Below, one piece after another: positions 43,328-53,338 of a stretch of 64,000 nt of DNA. The position numbers and the translations under genes were made by a program. Location of the stretch: contig NC_080057.1 of assembly GCF_026212465.1 (NCBI RefSeq), positions 8,233,398 to 8,297,397 of the forward strand. Reading direction: 5' to 3'. The first letter of the stretch is position 1; the number at the start of each line of letters is the position of its first letter. The notes under the pieces are model-generated. The model worked only from the letters and a program-made list of their open reading frames with translations, was not told the DNA's origin and did no database searches. The stretch is from Amaranthus tricolor. Its lineage: Eukaryota; Streptophyta; Magnoliopsida; Caryophyllales; Amaranthaceae.

Positions 43328-44740
43328 CTTCATTCTTCATTGATCATTGATCCTTGTTTATTTTTCATCGTTCATTCTTCATTGATCATTAATCCTTGTT
43401 CATTCTTCATCGTTCATTCTTCATTGATCATTGACCATTGTTCATTCTTCATCGTTCATTCTTCATTGATCATTGATCCTTGTTCATTCTTCATCGTTCA
43501 TTCGTCATTGATCATTGATCCTAGTTCATTCTTCATCGTTCATTCTTCATTGATCATTGATCCTTGTTCATTCTTCATCGTTCATTCTTCATATATCATT
43601 GATCCTTGTTCATTCTTCATCGTTCATCCTTCATTGATCATTGATCCTTGTTCATTCTTCATCGTTCATTCGTCATTGATCATTGATCCTTGTTCAATCT
43701 TCATCGTTCATTCTTCATTGACCATTAATCCTTGTTCATTCTTCATCGTTCATTCTTCATTGATCATTGATCCTTGTTAATTCTTCATCGTTCATTCTTC
43801 ATTGAGCATTAATCTTTGTTCATTCTTCATCGTTCATTCGTCATTGATCATTGATCCTTGTTCATTCTTCATTGACCATTGATCCTTGTTCATTCTTAAT
43901 CGTTCATTCGTCATTGACCATTAATCCTTGTTTATTCTTTATCGTTCATTCTTCATTGATCATTGATCCTTTTTCATTCTTCATCGTTCATTTGTCATTG
44001 ATAATTGATCCTTGTTCATTCTTCATCGTTCATTCTTCATTGATCATTGATCCTTGTTCATTCTGCATTGATCATTGATCCTTGTTCTCATTGATCATTG
44101 ATCCTTGTTCATTCTTCATCGTTCATTCTTCATTGATCATTGATCCTTGTTTTTTCTTCATCGTTCATTCTTCATTGATCATTGATCCTTGTTCATTCTT
44201 CATCGTTCATTCTTCATTGATCATTGATCCTTGTTCATTCTTCATCGTTCATTCTTCATTGAGCATTAATCCTTGTTCATTCTTCATCGTTCATTCTTCG
44301 TTGATCATTGATCCTTGTTCATTCTTCTTCGTTCATTCGTCATTCATCATTGATCCTTGTTCATTCTTCATTGATCATTTATCCTGGTTCATTCTTCATC
44401 GTTCATCTTGTTCATTCTTCATCGTTCATTCTTCATTGATCATTGATCCTTGTTCATTCTTCATTGACTGTTGATCCTTGTTCATTCTTCATTGTTCATT
44501 CTTCATTGATCATTGATCCTTGTTCATTCTTCTTCGTTCATTCTTCATTGATCATGGATCCTTGTTCATTCCTCATCGTTCATTCTTCATTGATCATTGA
44601 TCCTTGTTCATTCTTCATCGTTCATTCGTCATTGACCATTGATCCTTGTTCATTCTTCATCGTCCATTCGTCATTGATCATTGATCCTTGTTCATTCTTC
44701 ATCGTTCATTCTTCATTGATCATTGATCCTTGTTCATTCT
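43328..44740 (+). repeat. Chimeric A/B higher-order unit, copy 2
   Basis: Second unit. The TGCATTG landmark at 44,064 lies 1,803 bp after its partner at 42,261 and 1,887 bp before the next at 45,951. The 84-bp difference reflects two-monomer net gain. It shares a rare ATATATCATTG monomer (about 43,591) with copy 3 only, so copies 2 and 3 are the closer pair. The right end switches back to a family A context at about 44,740. Confidence 0.85.
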
Positions 44741-45214
44741 TTATCGTTCATTTGTCATTGATAATTGATCCTTGTTTATTCTTCATCGTTGATTCTTCAT
44801 TGATCATTGATCCTTGTTAATTCTTCATCGTTCATTCTTCATTGATCATTGATCCTTGTTCATTCTTCATCGTTCATTCGTCATTTATCATTGATCCTTG
44901 TTCATTCTTCATCGTTCATTCTTCATTGACCATTGATCCTTGTTCATTCTTCATCGTTCATTCTTCATTGAGCATTAATCTTTGTTCATTCTACATCGTT
45001 CATTCTTCATTGATCATTGATCCTTGTTCATTCTTCATCGTTCATTCTTCATTCATCATTGATCCTTGTTCATTCTTCATCGTTCATTCTTCATTGATCA
45101 TTGATCCTTGTTCATTCTTCATCGTTCATCCTTCATTGATCATTGATCCTTGTTCATTCTTCATCGTTCATTCGTCATTGACCATTAATCCTTGTTCATT
45201 CTTCATCGTTCATT

Positions 45215-46625
45215 CTTCATTCTTCATTGATCATTGATCCTTGTTTATTTTTCATCGTTCATTCTTCATTGATCATTAATCCTTGTTCATTCTTCATCGT
45301 TCATTCTTCATTGATCATTGACCATTGTTCATTCTTCATCGTTCATTCTTCATTGATCATTGATCCTTGTTCATTCTTCATCGTTCATTCGTCATTGATC
45401 ATTGATCCTAGTTCATTCTTCATCGTTCATTCTTCATTGATCATTGATCCTTGTTCATTCTTCATCGTTCATTCTTCATATATCATTGATCCTTGTTCAT
45501 TCTTCATCGTTCATCCTTCATTGATCATTGATCCTTGTTCATTCTTCATCGTTCATTCGTCATTGATCATTGATCCTTGTTCAATCTTCATCGTTCATTC
45601 TTCATTGACCATTAATCCTTGTTCATTCTTCATCGTTCATTCTTCATTGATCATTGATCCTTGTTAATTCTTCATCGTTCATTCTTCATTGAGCATTAAT
45701 CTTTGTTCATTCTTCATCGTTCATTCGTCATTGATCATTGATCCTTGTTCATTCTTCATTGACCATTGATCCTTGTTCATTCTTAATCGTTCATTCGTCA
45801 TTGACCATTAATACTTGTTTATTCTTTATCGTTCATTCTTCATTGATCATTGATCCTTTTTCATTCTTCATCGTTCATTTGTCATTGATAATTGATCCTT
45901 GTTCATTCTTCATCGTTCATTCTTCATTGATCATTGATCCTTGTTCATTCTGCATTGATCATTGATCCTTGTTCTCATTGATCATTGATCCTTGTTCATT
46001 CTTCATCGTTCATTCTTCATTGATCATTGATCCTTGTTTTTTCTTCATCGTTCATTCTTCATTGATCATTGATCCTTGTTCATTCTTCATCGTTCATTCT
46101 TCATTGATCATTGATCCTTGTTCATTCTTCATCGTTCATTCTTCATTGAGCATTAATCCTTGTTCATTCTTCATCGTTCATTCTTCGTTGATCATTGATC
46201 CTTGTTCATTCTTCTTCGTTCATTCGTCATTCATCATTGATCCTTGTTCATTCTTCATTGATCATTTATCCTGGTTCATTCTTCATCGTTCATCTTGTTC
46301 ATTCTTCATCGTTCATTCTTCATTGATCATTGATCCTTGTTCATTCTTCATTGACTGTTGATCCTTGTTCATTCTTCATTGTTCATTCTTCATTGATCAT
46401 TGATCCTTGTTCATTCTTCTTCGTTCATTCTTCATTGATCATGGATCCTAGTTCATTCCTCATCGTTCATTCTTCATTGATCATTGATCCTTGTTCATTC
46501 TTCATCGTTCATTCGTCATTGACCATTGATCCTTGTTCATTCTTCATCGTCCATTCGTCATTGATCATTGATCCTTGTTCATTCTTCATCGTTCATTCTT
46601 CATTGATCATTGATCCTTGTTCATT
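45215..46625 (+). repeat. Chimeric A/B higher-order unit, copy 3
   Basis: Third unit, at a constant 1,887-bp offset from copy 2 over at least 1.3 kb. After it the array stays in family B up to the retroelement. The TTGATGCTTGTTTATTC monomer near 46,697 also matches 43,007, so homology with copy 1 continues further right than with copy 2. Confidence 0.85.
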
Positions 46626-46958
46626 CTTCATCGTTCATTCTTCATTGATCATTGATCCTTGTTCATTCTTCATCGTTCATTCTTCATTGATCATTGATGC
46701 TTGTTTATTCTTCATCGTTCATTCTTCATTGATCATTAATCCTTGTTCATTCTTCATCGTTCATTCTTCATTGATCATTGACCCTTGTTCATTCTTCATC
46801 GTTCATCCTTCACTGATCATTGATCCTTGTTCATTCTTCATCGTTCATTCGTCATTGACCATTAATCCTTGTTCATTCTTCATCGTTCATTCTTCATTGA
46901 TCATTGATCCTTGTTCATTCTTCATCGTTCATCCTTCATTGATCATTGATCCTTGTTC

Positions 46959-46963
46959 ATTCT
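46959..46963 (+). other. Empty-site paralogue of the retroelement target
   Basis: The ATTCT at this position is the counterpart, one 2,440-bp unit earlier, of the target duplicated around the LTR element. The flanking monomers continue directly from the left-flank sequence into the right-flank sequence, showing the pre-insertion state. Confidence 0.85.
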
Positions 46964-49398
46964 TCATCGTTCATTCGTCATTGACCATTAATCCTTGTTC
47001 ATTCTTCATCGTTCTTTCTTTATTGATCATTGATCCTTGTTCATTCTTCAACGTTCATTTGTCATTGATAATTGATCCTTGTTCATTCTTCATCGTTCAT
47101 TTTTCATTGAGCATTAATCCTTGTTCATTCTTCATCGTTCATTCTTCATTGACCATTGATCCTTGTTCATTCTTCATCTTTCATTCTTCATTGATCATTG
47201 ACCATTGTTCATTCTTCATCGTTCATTCGTCATTGACCATTAATCCTTGTTTATTCTTCATCGTTCATTCTTCATTGATCATTGATCCTTGTTTATTCTT
47301 CATCGTTCATTTGTCATTGATAATTGATCCTTGTTCATTCTTCATCGTTCATTCCTCATTGAGCATTGATCCTTGTTCATTCTTCATCGTTCATTCTTCA
47401 TTGATCATTGATCCTTGTTCATTCTTCATCACTCATTCTTCATTGATCATTGATCCTTGTTCATTCTTCATCGTTCATTCTTCATTGAGCATTAATCCTT
47501 GTTCATTCTTCATCGTTCATTCTTCATTGATCATTGATCCTTGTTCATTCTTCATCGTTCATTCGTCATTCATCATTGATCCTTGTTCATTCTTCATCGT
47601 TCATTCTTCATTGATCATTGATCCTGGTTCATTCTTCATCGTTCATCTTGTTCATTCTTCATCGTTTATTCTTCATTGATCATTGATCCTTGTTCATTCT
47701 TCATCGTTCATTCGTCATTCATCATTGATCCTTTTTCATTCTTCATCGTGCATTCTTCATTGATCATTGATCCTTGTTCATTCTTCATCGTTCATTCTTC
47801 ATTGATCATTGATACTTGTTCATTCTTCATCGTTCATTCGTCATTGACCATTAATCCTTGTTCATTCTTCATCGTTCATTCTTCATTGATCATTGATCCT
47901 TGTTCATTCTTCATCGTTCATTCTTCATTGATCATTGATCCTTGTTCATTCTTCATCGTTCATTCTTCATTGATCATTGACCCTTGTTCATTCTTCATCG
48001 TTCATTCTTCATTGATTATTGATCCTTGTTCATTCTTCATCGTTCATTCTTCATTGATCATTGATCCTTGTTAATTCTTCATCGTTCATTCGTCATTCAT
48101 CATTGATCCTTGTTCATTCTTCATCGTTCATTCTTCATTGATCATTAATCCTTGTTCATTCTTCATCGTTCATTTGTCATTGATAATTGATCCTTGTTCA
48201 TTCTTCATCGTTCATTCTTCATTGAGCATTGATCCTTGTTCATTCTTCATCGTTCATTCTTCATTGATCGTTGATCCTTGTTCATTCTTCATCGTTCATT
48301 CGTCATTGACCATTGATCCTTGTTTATTCTTCATCGTTCATTCTTCATTGATCATTGATCCTTGTTCATTCTTCATCGTTCATTTGTCATTGATCATTGA
48401 TCCTTGTTCATTCTTCATCGTTCATTCTTCATTGATCATTGATCCTTGTTTTTTCTTCATCGTTCATTCTTCATTGATCATTGATCCTTGTTCATTCTTC
48501 ATCGTTCATTCTTCATTGATCTTTGATCCTTGTTCATTCTTCATCGTTCATTCTTCATTGAGCATTAATCCTTGTTCATTCTTCATCGTTCATTCTTCGT
48601 TGATCATTGATCCTTGTTCATTCTTCATCGTTCATTCGTCATTCATCATTGATCCTTGTTCATTCTTCATTGATCATTTATCCTGGTTCATTCTTCATCG
48701 TTCATCTTGTTCATTCTTCATCGTTCATTCTTCATTGATCATTGATCCTTGTTCATTCTTCATCGTTCATTCTTCATTGATCATTGATCCTTGTTCATTC
48801 TTCATTGACTGTTGATCCTTGTTCATTCTTCATTGATCATTGATCCTTGTTCATTCTTCTTCGTTCATTCTTCATTGATCATGGATCCTTGTTCATTCCT
48901 CATCGTTCATTCTTCATTGATCATTGATCCCTGTTCATTCTTCATCGTTCATTCGTCATTGACCATTGATCCTTGTTCATTCTTCATCGTCCATTCGTCA
49001 TTGATCATTGATCCTTGTTCATTTTTCATCGTTCATTCTTCATTGATCATTGATCCTTGTTCATTCTTCATCGTTCATTCTTCATTGATCATTGATCCTT
49101 GTTCATTCTTCATCGTTCATTCTTCATTGATCATTGATCCTTGTTTATTCTTCATCGTTCATTCTTCATTGATCATTAATCCTTGTTCATTCTTCATCGT
49201 TCATTCTTCATTGATCATTGACCCTTGTTAATTCTTCATCGTTCATCCTTCACTGATCATTGATCCTTGTTCATTCTTCATCGTTCATTCGTCATTGACC
49301 ATTAATCCTTGTTCATTCTTCATCGTTCATTCTTCATTGATCATTGATCCTTGTTCATTCTTCATCGTTTATCCTTCATTGATCATTGATCCTTGTTC

Positions 49399-49403
49399 AT
49401 TCT
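49399..49403 (+). repeat. Target-site duplication, left copy (ATTCT)
   Basis: The five bases next to the left LTR are ATTCT, identical to 54,293-54,297. A 5-bp duplication is the size expected for Ty3/gypsy and Ty1/copia integrases. The satellite contains ATTCT at least once per monomer, but the paralogous empty site confirms these positions. Confidence 0.93.
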
Positions 49404-50357
49404 TGATGCATGTACGGGGTGGAATGATCCAAGAACCCCCTTAATGCCTTCAAGAATAAGATCAAGAACACTATGCACGTACACAATGAACAATAAACCT
49501 TCTGTTTTGTGAAAACAGAAGGGTGACAAGAACAATCTTCGGGGATGGTTCTTCGTCGTGGATGGAGACAAATGGACCTTCACTCAGTCCTTGGCCTCGT
49601 CCTCACACTCGAGATTAAGATTCACTCTCTTAACCCTCGTGGAATTGATTGAATACTTCCCTTGCTTCACTCACAAAGGCAATACTTAAGTTTGTAATTG
49701 CACCAATTACTTGAATGAATACTTCATTAACAAATCTGAAAACTGAGTCTGAATTACAAGGATCATGCCCTTTATATAGAGCAATGTCTAACGGCTAGTT
49801 GGGGAGTTTTAACAACCTTTAACTACCCCGTGCCTATTATTACAAACACGTGCATACTAAGGATTAAAACAGAAACATGAAAATTAACCTAAGTATTCTG
49901 ATTTCAACCCATGTCTAGAAACTGGCGAGTGGGGGACCTTGCAGCTGTTCCCCTGGGCTTTGTGAGGTCTCTCTGTGTGTTCTTTGAGTCTTGGACTCTT
50001 CTTCCATGTCCAAAGATGCCATGCCTCGAAGTTTCATGCTCACACACACACCAGGCTGGATGCTTTAATGCTCGCAAGGTGAGCTGTTCGCCAGGTTGGT
50101 GTTCTGTTTGTTTTGTCACTTGTTTGCATTGGGCCAGCTTTCTGTTTGGTCTAACGTATATTGGGATGCTTCCTTGTGTTCTTATTTGTCCTTGTATTGA
50201 TCCCATGTTCATGCTTAGCCCAAATTGAGGATGATTTCCCTTGTATAAGCAAGGACCAGCAAGTTTAGTGCATGAAGATTTGAAGTACTTGGTTAGTGTT
50301 GTGATGCAATTATGCCCTAGCTTGATATTGGATTGTGGGCTCTTCATAATTGCATCA
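49404..50357 (-). repeat. 3' LTR (954 bp)
   Basis: Begins TGATGCA and ends TGCATCA on the + strand, a perfect 7-bp terminal inverted repeat containing the canonical TG...CA ends. It is the same length as the copy at 53,339-54,292. By eye the copies differ at 49,543, 49,551, 49,557, 49,687 and 49,884 (four transitions, one transversion). The part at 49,904-50,357 is also read as the end of the gag-protease frame. Confidence 0.96.
49771..49778 (-). promoter_or_regulatory. TATA box in the 3' LTR
   Basis: TATATAAA on the minus strand, in the context CTATATAAAGGG, about 580 bp from the start of the LTR as transcribed. A start about 25-30 bp further on would lie near 49,740 and direct transcription leftward into the satellite. 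It is identical to the copy in the 5' LTR. Confidence 0.7.
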
Positions 50358-52453
50358 ATCCCTCCTTCTTTAAACAGAATTGTCCTCAATTCTGCGTTGC
50401 CTTCATGCCTCTTTATGTTCTTCAAGCTGAAAGTCTTCGAAGTTTTATAGTTGATCAGGGGGTGCAACAGTAATGCAGTCTGAGTTCCTTCATGCATTGT
50501 CCCTTGTATGCTGTCTCCTCTTGTGTTGGTGGGATCCCTTTGGCTGACTCTTTGTATGGGTATCATTTCCTTAGCTTGGTGTTCAACATTCATATGGTAC
50601 CTACAGCAATAAGAAAAGTCAGTAATAGTGTCCTCGATGAAATAAAACCCACTTACCTCACAGCATGTCAGTGAGCTTTTTTGCTGTGGTTTATTCACAT
50701 CATCAGTCACAGGTTGAACAACACCTAGATCAGATGCTTTATCTTCTAATGGGTCTAGGGTTGTAGACTGCTGTTGAGCTTTATCCTCCTTAATTTTCCT
50801 CCTGACCAGGTGCACAGGTTCTCTCCCATGTTGAGTTTCATTGTAGTATCCTACCCTAGCCACAATACAGCTTGCTTTGTTCTGTGTAGCGGTGGTAGTA
50901 AGTGTCTTACATGGGGGTAAGGGTATAAGTTCTTTCATTTTTCCATTATGTTGGATAGTGTAGACGTTGGTAAATCCATTATGTATGGAATGTTTGGTAT
51001 GCTGCCAGGGTCTCCCCAGCAATATGTGGCATACGTTCATATCTACTACATCACATAACACTTCATCACTGTAAGATCCTATGGCAAGGTTAACTAAGCA
51101 CTGTTTTTTCACAAAACCTTCAGCCCTTTGGTCTAACCAGCGTAACTTATATTGATTTGGGTGGCTTTTAGTGTTTAATTTTAAATCATGCACCAGCTGA
51201 CTGCTCACACAATTAACCTCGCTTCCTCCATCAATCACAAGGCTGCACACATGGTCCTGTATTCTGCATTTGGTCCTGAACACACTTTCCCTTTGGTCCA
51301 TTGATTTTTCTTTTGGTGTGGCATGGAAATTCCTTCGTATTAGCAGGTGGTAATGACCTTCCTCAGGGTATATTTGCTCGATTTTTTCTCCCTCTGACTC
51401 ACTACTCTCAGTGTCTCCAGGTTGAGTCCTTTGAAGTGTGCCTAGGTTAGTTAGTATATATGAACCCTCTTGTTCATCAGCAGGTGTAGGTGGTAGTATC
51501 ACTTGTTCCTCTCCATCCTTAGCTACTAACATGGCCCTAGGTGTCCTCTCCCTGCTGTTGATTTCAGTCCACTCTATGTTGGTGAAAGCCCTCGCATTGG
51601 GACATTCATTCCTATAGTGCCCATGACCATGGCATTTGAAACACACAACATCTTTCATTTGTGCATTAGACCTGTCCTTGGGTTTAATAGGTGTTGCTGT
51701 GCTTGAGTCCTTGCTAACTATGCTGGTACTTACTCCCCTATTTGTTGAGTTACCTGCTATGTTAGTCCTAGGCAAAGTGGGTTCATGTTGCTGTGCATAG
51801 GTAGCCCTCTTCTTAGCATATTTTTCATAGGTTAAGGCACTGTCACAGGCTGTATTGAGAGTCAAGTGCTGCATTACTTCAAGTTTCTCCCTCAAATCCT
51901 CTCTCAAGCCTCCTATGAACTTACCCACCTTCATTTCCTCTGGTTCGTTTACATCATAGAGCACGGATAATTTCTCCCACTCCTGTATATAGTCAGCCAC
52001 TGTTTTGCTCCCTTGCTTGAGGGTACTCCATTGTACAAAGAGGTTTTGCCTGTAAGAGGAGGGTACATACTTCCTGCATAGGTGTTTCTTAAGCTTGGTC
52101 CATGTGTGAATTCTATCCCTATCTTCCCTCCTTCTTTGCTTTTGAATCCCCTCAAGCCATATGGCTGCTAGTTTGGTTAGTTTGATTTTTGCCAATTTGT
52201 ATTGCTGCTCTTCAGAAGTCCCTTTAAACTCAAAGTACCTCTCCAGTCTAGCCTCCCATTCCAAGTAGTCTTCAGGGTTGTGTGTTGTTCCCCCAAATTC
52301 AGAAATATCCAATCGAAGAGTTTTGTCTTCTGTGGTTCTTTCATGGTTATGTATGGGTATTCCCTCTTGTTGGTTCATGGCTAATCTAGCTACTGTTTGT
52401 GAGAGTTGTTGGATGGTCAAGGCCATTTCAGCAAATCTTTCATCATTACTCAT
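49904..52453 (-). CDS. Gag-protease polyprotein of LTR retrotransposon
   Basis: 849-residue frame. I start it at the Met at 52,453 (MSNDERF); an in-frame Met at 52,534 would add 27 hydrophobic, non-Gag-like residues. Residues about 50-210 resemble the retrotransposon Gag domain: a tryptophan-rich region around EWEARLERYF, then KYVPSSYR, LKQGSKTVADYIQEW. Residues 271-284 form a CCHC zinc knuckle (C-x2-C-x4-H-x4-C, CFKCHGHGHYRNEC), expected to bind element RNA. The protease follows: active-site Asp408 in VIDGGSEVN (DGG, the plant gypsy variant of DTG) and LLGRPW at 478-483, the usual second motif. After that come about 215 residues of low similarity to anything I recognise, and then about 150 residues encoded inside the LTR. 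No reverse-transcriptase motif is present. There is no frameshift or internal stop. Confidence 0.9.
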   Translation of the reverse strand: MSNDERFAEMALTIQQLSQTVARLAMNQQEGIPIHNHERTTEDKTLRLDISEFGGTTHNPEDYLEWEARLERYFEFKGTSEEQQYKLAKIKLTKLAAIWLEGIQKQRRREDRDRIHTWTKLKKHLCRKYVPSSYRQNLFVQWSTLKQGSKTVADYIQEWEKLSVLYDVNEPEEMKVGKFIGGLREDLREKLEVMQHLTLNTACDSALTYEKYAKKRATYAQQHEPTLPRTNIAGNSTNRGVSTSIVSKDSSTATPIKPKDRSNAQMKDVVCFKCHGHGHYRNECPNARAFTNIEWTEINSRERTPRAMLVAKDGEEQVILPPTPADEQEGSYILTNLGTLQRTQPGDTESSESEGEKIEQIYPEEGHYHLLIRRNFHATPKEKSMDQRESVFRTKCRIQDHVCSLVIDGGSEVNCVSSQLVHDLKLNTKSHPNQYKLRWLDQRAEGFVKKQCLVNLAIGSYSDEVLCDVVDMNVCHILLGRPWQHTKHSIHNGFTNVYTIQHNGKMKELIPLPPCKTLTTTATQNKASCIVARVGYYNETQHGREPVHLVRRKIKEDKAQQQSTTLDPLEDKASDLGVVQPVTDDVNKPQQKSSLTCCEVSGFYFIEDTITDFSYCCRYHMNVEHQAKEMIPIQRVSQRDPTNTRGDSIQGTMHEGTQTALLLHPLINYKTSKTFSLKNIKRHEGNAELRTILFKEGGIDAIMKSPQSNIKLGHNCITTLTKYFKSSCTKLAGPCLYKGNHPQFGLSMNMGSIQGQIRTQGSIPIYVRPNRKLAQCKQVTKQTEHQPGEQLTLRALKHPAWCVCEHETSRHGIFGHGRRVQDSKNTQRDLTKPRGTAARSPTRQFLDMG
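50360..50371 (-). promoter_or_regulatory. Polypurine tract
   Basis: AAAGAAGGAGGG on the minus strand, two bases before the 3' LTR starts. This is the expected plus-strand primer site for reverse transcription. The gag-protease frame reads through it (residues FKEGG). Confidence 0.88.
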
Positions 52454-53323
52454 GGTGTTCTCAACACTCAGATGCACAAAAACAAAAGCACAATGATACA
52501 ATACAATGGGTTTAATGTATACTGACAGCAGCAAGAGAAAACAACAAACAATGACTTAAATTTCAGATTACTTGATGCAATGATTATTCAAGAATGTAAT
52601 GTGACGTTATGCAATGCAAAAGCAATAATCAAACAATCTAATGCGTTCAATAAACTACAGAAAATCAAATGCAACAATCAATAAGGGAGAAATTCAGATG
52701 CGCACTAACAAACCCTAATTTTCCAGAAAAATTTTCATAAATCAGATTGTTATTATCAATCTTTGAAAGAAAAATGTAATACTCAATGGTTTACAACAAA
52801 TTCTACCCAATTCTTATCAGAAATTACATTCAAAACAATCAGAGAAACAAATTCAAGAAGTAGAAATCGCGTTTATCAATTTTCGCAGCGAAGATTATTG
52901 TTCGAACAGTTAAATCGCAATTGTCATCAAATTTCAACAAACATTCACTTAGGACGTTCAAGAATTAAATGTAAATGAATTAGTAAACAAAATTTGATAT
53001 GTATAATGACTCAGAAACAAAATATCATCAATCAAATTGAAGCACATTGATTCCTGCGAAAATCAATTTTCCAGAAGTTTTCATTCCACATTCAAATTCG
53101 TATTATGATCAAATATTTTCTATAATCCTTGATTACAAATGAATGATTAACAAAGAAAATTGAATTTAAGAGATTATGAGATTGAATTTGTACCTGAATT
53201 TTGTGAGAATTGAAAAAATTGCACAAAACCTGATTTTCCAGATTACCTCTTACCAGCGCGTATGTTGCCCCCTATTACCTGATTTTCTCAACTCCTTTTG
53301 ATCATCTCCCTCTTCGAAACGCG
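52454..53323 (-). other. Retroelement leader between primer-binding site and gag
   Basis: About 870 bp of AT-rich sequence without a credible gene. Short frames on both strands (such as 52,763-52,978 on the + strand) have no recognisable domain. In LTR elements this segment carries the RNA packaging and dimerisation signals; I cannot point to a specific structure here. Confidence 0.75.
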
Positions 53324-53335
53324 GCTCTGATACCA
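53324..53335 (-). promoter_or_regulatory. Primer-binding site, initiator-Met tRNA type
   Basis: TGGTATCAGAGC on the minus strand, three bases after the 5' LTR. It is complementary to the 3' end of plant initiator methionine tRNA, the commonest primer for plant LTR retrotransposons. It fixes both the element orientation and the 5' LTR edge. Confidence 0.95.
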
Positions 53336-53338
53336 AGT

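Larger units (their letters stand above)
7921..49403 (+). repeat. 42-bp satellite array, forward orientation (family A, then A/B, then B)
   Basis: Continuous tandem array of a 42-bp monomer made of six heptamers. Heptamers 1 and 2 are ATTGATC, 3 is CTTGTTC, 4 and 6 are ATTCTTC, and 5 is ATCGTTC. The consensus has 21 T, 10 C, 7 A and 4 G (33% GC, strongly pyrimidine-rich). Family A (to about 42,260) is marked by AGCATTAATCTTTG and ATTAATCGTTG variants. It is also marked by a 37-bp monomer with ATTTAGATTC or ATTGAGATTC near 9,345, 9,990, 13,598, 17,849, 19,803, 24,770, 25,500, 29,104, 31,311, 37,313 and 39,113. Family B follows. Most stops in the open frame come from a recurrent C-to-A change giving TGTTAATTC or from 14-bp deletions. 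Confidence 0.98.
46345..49403 (+). repeat. Family B 2,440-bp higher-order repeat, cut by the retroelement
   Basis: Family B unit repeated at 2,440 bp: GTTCATCCTTCACTG lies at 46,801 and 49,241. The unit begins near a TTGACTGTTG monomer (46,351 and 48,805, where a 14-bp loss shifts the spacing). The second copy is interrupted at 49,403 by the LTR element and continues at 54,298. Landmarks after the element (for example 55,009) lie 7,333 bp from their partner (47,676). That equals 2,440 plus the 4,894 bp added by the insertion, minus a 1-bp deletion near 54,609. Confidence 0.88.

Noticed and set aside
7921..49403. CRISPR array
   Set aside because: Repeats adjoin directly with no unique spacers and no cas genes, and the context is a plant retroelement and satellite.
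49383..49583. 66-codon minus-strand frame (and 76 codons at 53,288-53,518) as a small gene
   Set aside because: It lies in the R/U5 end of the LTR and runs into the flank or primer-binding site. The two copies match only because of the LTR.
49911..50228. 105-codon + strand frame in the LTR (also at 53,846-54,163)
   Set aside because: It is antisense to the gag-protease frame, is duplicated only because it lies in the LTR, and has no recognisable domain.
52763..52978. 71-codon + strand frame in the retroelement leader
   Set aside because: Short, lies in AT-rich leader sequence antisense to the element, and shows no domain or supporting signal.
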